The translations under genes and the position numbers were made by a program. A stretch of 64,000 nt of DNA from Tolypeutes matacus (taxonomy: Eukaryota; Chordata; Mammalia; Cingulata; Chlamyphoridae), in contig JAKSZT010038590.1 of assembly GCA_026826555.1 (NCBI GenBank), positions 1,104,683-1,168,682 of the forward strand, written 5' to 3'. The stretch's first letter is position 1. Every line of letters begins with the position of its first letter. Of this stretch, positions 34,767 through 46,108 are shown piece by piece. The notes beneath the pieces were generated by a model. The model worked only from the letters and a program-made list of their open reading frames with translations. It was not told the origin of the DNA and did no database searches.

Positions 34767-35238
34767 ATTTTTTTTTTAAAGATTTACTTATTTATTTATT
34801 TCTGCCCCCCTCCATTGTTTTGCACTCACTGTCTGCTCTCTGTGCTCATTCACTGTGTGTTCTTCTGTGTCTGCTTGTCTTCTCTTTTAGGCAATAACAG
34901 GAACCAATCCTGGGACCTTCCAGAGTGGGAGAGAAGTACTCAATCTCTTGCACCACCTCAGCTCCATGGTCTGTTGTGTCTCTAATTGTCTCTCCTCTGT
35001 GTCTCTTTTTATTGTGTCATCTTTCTGTGCCAGCTCTCCACTTGGGCAAGCACTTTGTGTGGGCCAGCACTCTTGCACAGGCCAGCACTCTGCATGAGCC
35101 AGTTCACTGCTTGTGCCAGGTCACTGCTTGTGCCAGCTCACCATGTGGGCTAGCATGCCTTCACCAATAGGCCCTGGGAATGAAACCCTGGACCTCCTAT
35201 ATGGTAGACAGGAGCCAATTGCTTGAGCCACATCCATT
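34767..35238 (-). mobile_element. Long DAS-type SINE with target duplication
   Basis: An antisense element with poly(T) and (ATTT)n at the left, a long middle rich in short tgtgccagctc-like repeats (35.03-35.15 kb), and a tRNA-like head ending gcttgagccacatcc at the right. The 11-mer aagcaatatat flanks it at 34756-34766 and 35239-35249. The middle is expanded compared with the monomeric copies. Confidence 0.88.
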
Positions 35239-35249
35239 AAGCAATATAT

Positions 35250-35640
35250 TTAAATTTGTGATAGAGACATTTGTTTCCCAAGGGAATATTTTGTCTTTTA
35301 CTATTTTCAGAGTCTTCTGAAATTAAAAAAAAAAACAACAGTGTGCTGTAGTATTTTAGTAGCAAACATTTTTGGTAATGATCTTCAATATTATCATTCT
35401 CTTATATGTTCATATGCCTTTACATATAAATGTAAATGTACCTTTATTTTCAAATATAAGGTTGTTTAAAATTTGTTTCTCATATGCTATTGAACACTGA
35501 CAAGCATGTTGCTAGTGGTTGGATATGCAGTTGTGAGAAAAAATTCATGGCCTTCATCCCTGACTTTAATATCTAAACATCCAAACAATTGTTTAATTAC
35601 ACATTGTGTTAGCATTTGAACATAATGTTCAGTGTGTTAG
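35250..35640. other. Unassigned stretch
   Basis: No gene or repeat recognised. Confidence 0.4.
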
Positions 35641-36100
35641 CAGAGAAGTATTTCAAAGGAGCTGTGGTCTCATCTGGAGGCTTGATTTGTGAAGGATCTA
35701 CTTCCAAGCTCTTTCATCTGGTGTTTGGTAGCATTTAGTTTCTCTTAAAGCAAATGTTGGACTGAGGAACTTGGTCCATGGCTGTTGTCTGGTGCTCTTC
35801 TCATTTTTTTTACCAACTGGACCCTTACACATGGATGGTCACTACATCAAATCTTACAAATTGAGAAGGCAATGGAGTCTGGTAGCAAATTTGAATTCAC
35901 AGTCTTTTGTAAACAAATGTAGGAAGTGATTAACCATTCATTTTGATGCATTCCATACATTAGAATCTGTTCACAAAGTCCAGCCCTCAGTTAAGAGGGG
36001 ATTACACTCAGGTGTGAATCTCAGGCAGCAGGGATCTTTGGGGGTCCTTTTATAAGTCTGCCTACCATCCTGCCTCTCACAAACTCTGGTTGACATGGGA
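35641..36100. repeat. Ancient interspersed repeat, class uncertain
   Basis: Motifs gtggtctcatctggaggcttga, ggaagtgattaacc and aggggattacactcaggtgtgaatctcaggcagcagggatctttggggg are familiar from a dispersed mammalian repeat, but I cannot name the family safely. Confidence 0.45.
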
Positions 36101-38390
36101 TCAGCCAGCAACTAGACTTCCTGAAGATTCCTTGGTGGATCAAATATCAATTTTTGACTGTTTTTTTTTTAATCTTATTTAGTTTTGTAGTCCTTTTACT
36201 AATCCAAAATGTCTTTAATTTCATAGGAATTTGTTGAGAGCATTATGAGTGTCTTGTATTGCACTAAAGGCAAAATATTGAACAGTAATCAATATGTGGT
36301 CCCAGGTGCTTCAGTATTATGAGGGAAGGTATGGTTCTCTTACATGAAACAAATGGATTTCTGGAGTCCCTGATAGCTCCTGAAATCTGATGAAAGTCCC
36401 ATCTGAGGAGGTCAGAAAAATTAAGTTTTTCTGGCTCCATGCATCTCTTTGTCAAATTTAAAGTGATATTGTTTGATAATCAGAACATTGACCTATGTTT
36501 TTCCTTCAGTTTAGTATCTCTTTTTTAATTTTTACTCAGGGACTGTATAACCACTTACTGTGGTGTTGTTTGGGGAGATGGAAAGACTGGTGATGCTTCC
36601 ATTGAGAACTTTATTTTGAGGTCTTAGCTTTGCTCATTGCAGGATGAAAAGGGTGATAATTTATGAGAGCTTCCTCAGCCAAATGCTCATGTAATTTTGA
36701 CCCCTATTTCCAACACTAGTTCATCACCACAGTCTACCATCCTCACTCTGCAAGTATTCTTATTTACTTATGTTTCCCTCTAGAGGCATTGGCAGGTTTT
36801 AAAACATTGCACAGTGGGATCAACGTGAGATTAGAGGGGAACTAGGGAAAATTAGAAAGTGAGTGACACAGTGAAGTACATGTGGATAAATGAAAAGAGA
36901 AACCAAGGTTGATGCACAGGTCCATGACCATTGTGCAGCTAAGACTGTCCTCCCTCTTTCAGCCCAACCTTCACCTCCCCTCTGGCAGTCTGGCAGAGTA
37001 TTGGTGCCAGGTCACATGCCAATATGGTGACAAGAGCACAGCACACATTCCCCCAGTCCCTGCAATTCCCATGTCCCAATCATAAAGCTTTGACAAACAC
37101 TCAAAGAGGTCTTGTTTTCTGCCCAGCCTCTATGCATGTCCCTTCATCAGAATGATGGATTTGGGAAGGGTCCCAATACCTATTCCACTGGTGTGGTCCA
37201 GGGTCCATGAGATGGTAGTCTAATGTAGGAGAGGAGAGAAAGAGTGTATGTTGGGTATTTCACATCCCAGTCATCTCAGTCTGCACTTGGAGGAATCCTC
37301 CTTGTCTTCAATCTATTCCTTAGATCGAGGCATCCCACCACCCTACCATCCATTAATCCTGCTAGAATCCTAGATGGGGAAAATCAAGTCCTGCATATTC
37401 TGGTAGTTTCTGGGAGTTGACCTTATATTCCACAAGGGGATCTGGGACTGATTAAAATTCAAACAAACCCCACTCCAAATCTATCAGATGCTCCAAAATT
37501 TCTGAGGTGAAATATATTTTCCTTCAGCCAAGATGCTGGTCAAAGGAGCATTTTTTGATTCTTAAATATTCACAACCAAGGAATAGCTTGTAGAAGGCTT
37601 TCATGCTTATCATTATGTCCAGTGACCCATAAACACACAATCTGAATAAGAGCAGCTTGCCTCTTCTGTAAACAAAGCTTCATGAAAGACAAACCCCTGC
37701 ACCCTTCAAGGGATACTGCCACAATGTAGCACCTTTTCCTTTAGAGTCCCCATCCCCCTTCATGCTTCACTCATGAGCCATGTCTGCAGCTTAGGGAACA
37801 CCAAATGTCAGAGGAAGCCCATTTTATCTTCAGGAGAGGATATGACATCCAGCCCCTTTCTCTCCTACCCTACTCTTCAGATTTCATGGGATTGGACTTC
37901 AAGAGGAGCTCAGTCTCAGGGTGAAAACAGGGACATAGCTGACCAAATAAAAAGAAATGGGAGACCAGTTCTCACTTGCAAGTATCATTTCCCAGGCTCT
38001 GCTTCTATGTATGAGGAACTGGTATTAGACATCTGTATGAAGTAGTGCCATTGGTATCCTTAGGACTTATTTCTGTATCATAGGTACGTGGGAAAAAGCA
38101 GCACCCTTTGCTAAGGCCTTTGACTCTGCTCTCTCTTTCCTTCTACCTGGACTCTCCCCTCACTGGATCACAGTGAGTGAAGATGGAGCATCAATTCTTA
38201 TGAACTTAACATTGGAGTCAAATGGTTTACTGGGTATCCACTCAGAGAAGTGTCAGAACTTCTTTAAGAATTCTGTTTTATGGTAAATATAGAAGCCACA
38301 TAATTTGTGCAAGCTGTCCTGGCTAGTGGGATACAGCTATATGATGTGGATCCAGGATCTGACTCCAGGATCTGAACTCTTAACTGCCCC
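36101..38390. other. Unassigned 2.3-kb stretch
   Basis: No gene or repeat recognised. The 90-codon plus frame at 37773-38045 shows no family resemblance. Confidence 0.4.
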
Positions 38391-38480
38391 TGGAGTCTGT
38401 GTGACTCAGTATGTGTCAGAAAATGGAGATATGAGGGAATCCTTACTTAGAGGTTGTCTGGGAATTAAAATGTGATGATA
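38391..38480 (+). repeat. Possible MIR fragment
   Basis: The sequence tgtcagaaaatggagatatg...cttacttagaggttgtctgggaattaaaatgtgatg resembles the 3' half of MIR. Confidence 0.45.
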
Positions 38481-38486
38481 GGGGAC

Positions 38487-38573
38487 TAAGTACAGCTCAT
38501 TGGTTTGAGCACCTGCTTCCCATATTCGAGGTCCTAGGTTTCATCACTTGTCCCTCTAAAAATTTTTTTAAAT
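38487..38573 (+). mobile_element. Short DAS-type SINE (old monomer)
   Basis: The tRNA-like body tacagctcattggtttgagcacctgcttcccatattcgaggtccta matches the plus-strand form at 51.22-51.30 kb and is followed by a short A/T-rich tail. Confidence 0.7.
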
Positions 38574-38633
38574 GAGATGATAATTCTATGATACAGACTG
38601 TGTGTTGCAATTAAAACTAAAGCAACATAAAAT

Positions 38634-39075
38634 CGTCAAGATTCATCCATGTTATCCCGTGTGTTAGCACTGTATTCCTTCTTACACTTGAGTATTATTT
38701 TTTGTGTATGTACCACATTTTGTTTATACATTCATCTGTTGATGGGCATTTGGGTTGATTCCAACTTTTGGCAATAGTGAATAATGCCCCTATGAACATT
38801 GGTGTACATATATCGGTTCATGTCTTTGCTTTCAATTTTTCTGTATATACCCAGAAGTGGAATATGTGAACTCTGGCCCATGCTTAATGGCAAATCCTCA
38901 AGATGTGTTTATCAAATGCAATGTATGTGCCACACTAATGAAAGATGTTTATGTGGGCGGATGTGGGAGGTGTGGGAAGTGAAGCATATGGGAATCCCTA
39001 TATTTTTGGAGTAACATTTATATAATCTAACTAGATTTTTATAAATTTAAAAATTATTATAAAAAAATTAAAAAT
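38634..39075 (+). mobile_element. 5'-inverted (twin-primed) L1 insertion
   Basis: Bases 38634-38863 are an antisense ORF2 C-terminal segment, colinear with the antisense L1 at 46.18-46.41 kb. They join directly to a sense L1 3' UTR end (38864-39075; gtgggaagtgaagcatatgggaatccc) that finishes in an A-rich tail. An inverted 5' part followed by a sense 3' part is the signature of twin priming. Confidence 0.8.
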
Positions 39076-40265
39076 AAGAGAATTTAGAGAGAAAGAAGAG
39101 CAAAAACAACAAACAAACAAAAAACTCTAAAGAGAGAAAGACCCATTAGCAGCACACGGCTTCTGGGGTTCCTAACACCACCACAGATCTCACAGGTTAA
39201 GAATCCCCTGAAGAATGTGGAAATAAGAAGACTCATTCCTCTCTGCTTTGGGTGGACACCAGAAGTCTGCATTGGTGTCAAGTGCTTCAAAGATCCTGAT
39301 GTGGTGCAGAAACTTGAACTTCATAAAAGAGTGGTTCACAAGAAAAAGACCAATACTTATGATGGACTCTCATCTCCAACAGACAAGGCAAAGTGATCAC
39401 TCCAGTGTTAGTCACTCCTCTCTCCCCTAACTCTCAGAGTATGAGCTCTGGAATGTCCAGTATCATAGTCACCATGCCCATCTCACATAGTGATTGCCCT
39501 TGTCCATTTATTAACATAACTGGAGAGGGGCTATTAAGAAATGTCCAAAAAATTCATATGGATGTTAATACTCCTCCTTGCCTCTAATATATAATAAAAC
39601 ACCTGATTCCTTCTCATTCTGATGATCAGGGTGAATTAATTTTCCAAGATACTACCTCTTGTTTTTGCCTGTCAGGCCCTGAACAGAATGACCCAAAGTA
39701 CCCAGGGGAAGAAAAATTCCCATTTGGCAGCTAGAGCTTGTAATTCAATGACACTATACTTGATCCTTTTTCTTTCACATAAGTTTTAGAACTGGGTTCT
39801 GGTATTCCTCTAGAAAGTTGTTCGGAATTTTGAGATGATTTAGTTGTATCAATTGGGTAATTGACATGCTAACAATGTTGAATCATATTATCTGTGAATG
39901 TGGATATAAATGAATTGCTAAAATTATTGTTTCTTTTTAGGATATGAGGAGAAAAATAAATGACAAATATATACCCCTCATTGGAAGCAGTAAACCCTGA
40001 GAAAATTTAAGAAAAGAAGATGAAGATCAGAGGGGACATCTGTGATGATGGCATTGAAGTAGGTATGCACAGCTCAACTCTCACAAAAACATTAGTTGGA
40101 GGGCAAAATGCTTTTAAAAGGAGCTACTTTGGGGATCTACAGACCAGGAGAGTGCTGTGCATTGTCCAGGAGGATGAGGGTTTGAGAGACAAAGAACTCA
40201 AAATGAAAACCCTAAGTTATGAGCCCCCATGGATAGGAATGGCACCCACTCCCCAGCTTCAAGGT
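39076..40265. other. Unassigned stretch
   Basis: No gene recognised. Plus-strand 39.24-39.40 kb gives CIGVKCFKDPDVVQKLELHK, not assignable by eye. Confidence 0.35.
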
Positions 40266-41060
40266 GAATAGCCTGGGTAACACCTATGGCTAATTGCAGA
40301 CAACTGACAAGGGAACAGACATCTTCTTTAAGCAGCAGAGTTCAGAGAGTGGTTTCTCTTTAGATAATTTTGCCAGGAGAGCCCAATTTAAATCTTGACT
40401 CTGGCCAAACCTGAATCATGGCCAAGTGGAGGTTGAAAAAGGCACTTACATGGTAAGATTTGCCAAAGAGTGTCACCTGTGGCCAGGGCAGGAAAATGCT
40501 ATTTGGGGCCTCTCTTCCCAGACCCCTTGGATTGGGTCTGGGCCCTATTAGTGGGATCCAGGCCTTATTTTGATGACTTAAGCTGGAAAATTTTAAAAGC
40601 TTAGAATAAATTGAACCAGAAATCAATGAAGAGCTGTAAAACAAAACCACTAGACAAGAGAGAGAAATTGACAATTCTCAGAGTAAATTCACCAATTATC
40701 AGATGTCAAGACCTCAGCAAAAAGTTACAAACCATAATAAGAAACAGGAAAAAGGGTCTAGCCTAAGGAAAAAATTAAAAATTCTGAAAAGATCCAATAT
40801 TTAAGACAGCCTTCTCAAAGATAACCTCACAATTCTCTTATGTAAAGTCAAGAATTTGAAGAAAAATATGACAAAAGAAATAAAGGATATTAAGATAATG
40901 GATGGGCATAAAGAACAATTTGAAAGCTTGCAAGGAAAAGCAACAGAGCCTATGGGAATGAATGACACAATGGATGAGGTTAAAGATTCACTAGACCCTG
41001 CAAATTCCAGCATCCACATGGGACAGGTGTGGAGAATTAGAATGTGAAGATGCAGAGCCC
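40266..41060 (+). mobile_element. L1 5' UTR/ORF1-region sequence
   Basis: The region contains a segment shared with 15.46-15.53 kb and a lysine/glutamate-rich open frame (MTKEIKDIKIMDGHKEQFES, 40856-41047) like the coiled-coil-coding part of L1 5' ends. It is not a full ORF1. Confidence 0.5.
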
Positions 41061-41394
41061 AAAGGTCATCAGGATGAAAGAGCAGTTATCTAGTATCAGT
41101 ATGTGCAGAGTCTAGCACTGGAGTCCTGAGGAGGCTCTCCCTGGCCTGACCTACATGAGGAGATGCTCAGCAGCCTGGACAATAGAATGGGACATGTGGG
41201 GGTACCCTGCAGGATGATTTGTGAGAACACTCACTCAAGAAATGGAAAGACCTGAAACCTCTCAATGTCCACAGAAGTCAATTCCCATGAGCTATACAAT
41301 CAAATGTTACTAAAAGCAAATGTGTAAGCAGTCTCACATGGGCCAGAAAAACCTGCACACTGAGCTGCTTTGATGACTGTCCTGTCAAGTTTCC

Positions 41395-41679
41395 ATGAAG
41401 CTGGGTCCTGGGGGAGGTGAAGTATTTATGGTCAAGTTCCATGGCTTGCTGTGGTCTTGCTCTATTGAGACGTGCAGAATTTCATCTTCAACTGCAAAAT
41501 TCAAAACAGCATCAGTCTTTCATTTCATCTGCAACATGGAAGGCAGACAGATTGGTGAGGCTTTAGTTGGACTCAAATAAAAAGTATATCAAATGACCCT
41601 GAAAAAGGACAGATAAACCAGAGGACACAGATATACAAAAATATCCATGTCTTAGAGAGCCAAAATGGATTGGGTGCTA
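41395..41679 (+). pseudogene. HNRNPF: HNRNPF-type processed pseudogene (N-terminal fragment)
   Basis: The frame starts MKLGPGGGEVFMVKFHGLLW and follows the N-terminus of hnRNP F/H proteins through the first quasi-RRM (WSCS, then FHFICNMEGRQIGEAL). These proteins bind G-rich RNA and regulate splicing. It continues past three in-frame stops (41578, about 41615 and about 41653) into LKKDR, GHRY and MDWVL. That covers about 95 of roughly 415 codons without introns. The LGPGGG and EGRQ-GEA spellings favour HNRNPF over HNRNPH1/H2. After MDWVL the match stops. The downstream part to about 42063, with AATAAA at 42017 and 42037 and a short A run, may be its 3' UTR with the central coding part deleted. 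Confidence 0.82.
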
Positions 41680-42063
41680 AGTAATGTGATGCATTTAGTA
41701 CTAGTCAAGACAGCTCAAGTTAATAAAGCTTGTTGTATAGGAAAACACTCTTTTTTCTGTCTATCCAAGGAACAGAGAGACTGTGATTATAGATGCCTGT
41801 AATTTTGAAATTATTCACACAATATGCTATTCTAACTTAAATTTGAATTTTGTTGTTGGGAAACTGGTGTTATTTAATTGATGCCTTCTACAATGTGGGA
41901 GTTGCAGCAGTCTCCTTCAAGCATTCTTTTGACCCTGGATGTGGAATTGCCAAATATTCACAATGACATTGACATTTAAATTTCTTAATGCCTACAGACT
42001 GTGTATTTTTTGTATCAATAAAGCAATTCTTTATTTAATAAACTTATCCTAATATTGAAAAAA
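41680..42063 (+). other. Possible 3' UTR of the HNRNPF-type retrocopy
   Basis: The non-coding sequence ends with two poly(A) signals (42017-42022 and 42037-42042) and gaaaaaa at 42058. Its position suits a retrocopy tail, but I could not match it to a known UTR. Confidence 0.35.
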
Positions 42064-42615
42064 CCCTTGTAAAGCAAGGACTGCCTCTGTAGTATAATGC
42101 TTCACATTTTATGAGAATTTAAATCAGGACTCACTCAACTTTAAAATAATACAAATAGATATTTGAAAGTTGTAGGCAGATCAATTAACATTTTAAAATT
42201 TCTCAGGTATCACAGAATTTCAAAAAATGCTTGGATAGTAAAATGGGGTCTGTGCTTTTACTATATATGGTCCTCTTGAAATAGCACTTAAAACGTAACT
42301 TCATTGAGTGCCTGTCTCCTTTAAATCTTTTGTGTGGCTTTGACAATTTTGTGACTGATGTGCCTACTTCTGTTGCTATTTTATTCCTCAGTGTTTTTAT
42401 AATTCAGAATCTTTTTTCTTAAACTAAGTCACCCAAGTATTCATTTAATAGTGATGTTAATAATTAGTCTGTAAAATGTGCATGAAAATTGATAACTCTC
42501 AAATAAATTTTTATTTCTCATAAAATTTGATTTTGGAAAAAAAATACATTAGATCATAAAACAAAATATTTGAAATGGCAGGAGAAAAATTAACTGACAA
42601 CAAGGAAGGTGTCAG
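42064..42615. other. Unassigned AT-rich stretch
   Basis: No gene or repeat recognised. Confidence 0.4.
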
Positions 42616-42619
42616 AAGT

Positions 42620-43352
42620 TACTGGACTTATATCTCTGTACCTAATCTGTTTCTCTGGCCCTTAGTGATTTCCAATTTCATTCCATTGTGGTCACAGAAA
42701 TTACTTTGTATAATCTCAATCTTTCTGAATTCCTTGAGAGTTGTTCTGTGGCTTAGAGTGTGGTCTATCTTGGAGTATAATCCATGTGCACTTGAGAAGA
42801 ATTTATATCCCGCTGTATTTGGGTGTAGCGTTCTGTATATGTCTATTAGGTCCAGGTCCTCTAATGTATTATTCAGAGTCTTTGCTCCTTTACTGATTCT
42901 CTGTCTAGGTGTTCTGTCTAATGGTGATAAAGGTGTATTAAACTCCCCCACTATAATTGTAGAGGCATTTATGCCTCCACTTAATTTTTCCAGTGTTTGC
43001 CTCGTGTATTTTGAGGCACCCTGATTAGGTGCATAAATGTTTATGATGGTTCTTTCTTCTTGAAAGATTACCCCTTTTGCTAATATATAGTGTCCATCTT
43101 TGTTCTTACAATAGTTTTGCATTTAAAGTCTATTTTTCTGATAATAGGGTAGCTACTCCTGCCCTTTTTTGGGTTACTATTTGCTGGTAAAATTGTTTTC
43201 CAGACATTCACTTTCACCATCCTTGAATCTCTGGGTCTAAGGTGGATTTCTTATAGACAGCATATAGATGGATCATATTCCCTTATCTATTAAGCCAATC
43301 TGTGTCTCTTGACTGGTGAGTTTAATCCATTAACATCCAGTGTTATTACTCC
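42620..43352 (-). mobile_element. L1 ORF2 endonuclease-domain fragment, antisense
   Basis: The minus strand encodes 164 open codons of the L1 endonuclease: INIYAPNQGASKYTRQTLEK, IIVGEFNTPLSPLDR (the usual D of GDFN is E here), SAHGLYSKIDHTLSH and SNFCDHNGMKLEI. It lacks all sequence 3' of the endonuclease, odd for an L1. It abuts the 3' end of a second L1 at its right edge. Confidence 0.92.
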
Positions 43353-43482
43353 TAATGAAATTCTTTTTTTTATTTTTTTATTTTTTATTATGGGTAAAAA
43401 TCAAAATTCTCACAATGCATACAAACATTTGCAAAATGATATATAAATATATATGCATATATGTGTATTTGCTTACAAAAAT

Positions 43483-43516
43483 GTTATATATATATATATA
43501 TATATATACATATATT
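43483..43516. repeat. (TA)n run in the L1 3' UTR
   Basis: A tract of about 14 TA units inside the L1 3' UTR. The equivalent place in the 27.4 and 62.05 kb copies also carries short TATA runs. Confidence 0.9.
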
Positions 43517-46108
43517 TTAAGAGGTGCTTAGATTACCCAAAATATTATGCGGAACCCACTGGGATTCCCATGTTGCCCACCTCCCACACCTCCCACCACA
43601 TCCCACACAAACATCTCCCACAGTGTGGCCCACCACCCTCAATGAACTTACACATCCTGGAGCCTTGCCACCAACCATAGACCACAGTTCACACTGTAGA
43701 CCACACTCTCTCCCACTCAGTTCTGAGTGGTGTGTGCTGATTTAAAATGGCCTACATCCGTTGCCACAACAGTACTCAGGATAACCCCCAACTCCCAAAG
43801 AAGCCACTGTATTTCAACTGCTCATCCCCTCCCTACCCCAAAAGTGTCAAGTGGCCACTGGCTCCACCTCATTGTTATAATTTCTTGCATTGCTAGAATC
43901 ACCATATGTGAACAAGAGAATACCATCAAGTCCACTCTAGTCCATAGTTCTTCCCCCAATCCTGAGGGGAATGGGATGGTGATGTCCACTCCAACTCCAA
44001 GTGAGAGAGGGCTTATATCCCATGGATATGGTGAGTGGGATGATCCTGCCTGCAGATGCAGGCCCTCTCCATTTCCTGGGATGGCCATTGCCCATTGTTG
44101 TCTCCTCAAAAGGTAACTTGGATGAGTCCATTGAGCTGTAGGGTAGGAGTTGCAGCTCCACCTAGATTTCATGCACACCTGGCACATAGGTAGGCGGGAG
44201 GCTCCAGTCTCTGGAAGTATACCTAAAAACTTCTGCATCACCTATAGGTTTGAATAGAAGGGACTGGTGAACCATGTGCAGAGAGGAGTTATTTGAGTCT
44301 AATTCTGTCACTCTCAGGAACACAGATTCCAAAATAGAACCCACTGATAAGGCATCAGTCTCTGGGGCTATCCCCCCTTATATAGGACCAGGGTGTCTCC
44401 AGAGCTCTCAGGAACACCACTGAGTGGGGTGATAGGCACTTAGATGTTCTATGAGCTCCTACTGAGGTGTGCGTAAGAGTTACCTCTGGGATGACCTCCC
44501 GACTCTCTTTGAAGTCTCTTAGCCACTTGAATTCATTTGTCTTTACCATTTTCCCCTTTTATTCAAGGTCTTTTTCCAGTTGTGTTGCCAGTTGGCACTT
44601 GGTATTAATCCCTCGTTGCCAGGGAGGCTCATCCCCGGGAGTCATGACCCACGTTGGGGGAAAGGTAATGCAATCATATGCTGAGTTTGGCTTAGAGAGA
44701 GGCCACATTTGAGCAACAAGGAGGCTCTTAGGTGGCAACCCTTAGGAACCCCACAACTGCAAGCTAAGTCTCATTTACAAGAGTAAAGACTCACAAGGGT
44801 AGTCATCAATAAAAAAAAAAATCAGTGGGTCATCCTTTTTTGACAGGCACTGTCCCTACACTCTGAGGCTATTGGTGCTCCCTTGGAGACTGTGGCAGAG
44901 CTCTCCAGGCTAGGAATTCAGATTCCCTCATTTATTGTGTGATTATCCACCCATCGTGACCATGCCCCATCCCCCAATACTTTGAATGATTTTGTATATC
45001 TTTCATGTATATTCGGATGAACCAATCCCCACAAACCCCACCCCCAGACAACCCCCCAATAATCCCCCACAGTACCCATTGTAACCCTTCTGTGATCCAA
45101 ATCCTCCATGAACATTTAGTCCATAAAATAATCAAATACACTTACTGGGAAAAAGAAACAAGTGTGATAAGCTTACATGCAAGAGACAAACATAAGGAAA
45201 CTCAGGGGAAAAAAAAAAGAGAGAGAGAGAGAGAAGGAAAAAAAACAAATAATCAAACAGAGAACAAAACAAAATAAAATATAATTAGTGGATTGGGACA
45301 TTCAAAAATGGGCAAAAAAGCAAAGGAAATGCCTTTGAAAAAAAAATATATATATATTCATTTTTTTCCTTTCTCTTTTCTTTTTTCCCTTTTTTCCTTC
45401 CCTTTATCACTGTGTTATCGGATGTCTGGTGTGCCATGACACCTTCCTCCTCTCAATCCCCATTGTCTCCCAATTTTTCATTTAATTTTCAAAGAAGTTT
45501 TAGGTCACAGCAAAGTCACACACGGAGTGCCGGAGACTCCCAGATACCAAACCACCCCCCTTCCCCACCCCATATTAACTCCTCCCCATTTTTTTTTGGT
45601 TGTTAGCATTGTTATAACTGTTATACAGATAGCAAAATATAGCAACTAAACATTGTCAGTGATTTACAGTATAGTTTACAATTTAGACAATACAGTTTAA
45701 TAATTTTGAAGATATTTACCATGTCCTGTGTCCATTACTGTAAGGTAATGAAAAACCTTCCCCATGACCACCAAACAACCCATTAGATCTTGACTGTTCC
45801 CTTCTCCACAGCCCCCCATGGCCCGTGATACCCCACTCTCCCAACCCATGGAATGTCAAGATTCACATTTACATGCCCTGGGGATTTAAACCAGCCCTTC
45901 CTAATACACCCACCCCCCAGTGCTGCACCACCAAACACAGAAACACGACCACTCATCTGCCCCATTCCCCAACATGCAACCACACTCTATCCCTTTACCA
46001 TAGATTATGTCCAGATGGGTGATGGCTCAAAGCCTGCTCTTCTCTTACTCTCCTTTGTTAACCGATATTTCAGACAATGGTTCTCAGAGACTGCTCACTT
46101 TCCTCAGT

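Noticed and set aside
37773..38045. 90-codon plus-strand frame as a gene
   Set aside because: No recognisable domain, splice signals or conservation evidence; length is within chance for this region.
39240..39400. Possible retrocopy reading CIGVKCFKDPDVVQKLELHK
   Set aside because: It looked protein-like, but I could not tie it to any family and the frame breaks soon after.
43453..45606. Several 60-139 codon frames on both strands at 43.4-45.6 kb
   Set aside because: All lie in the non-coding L1 3' UTR and reflect its C/T-rich composition.
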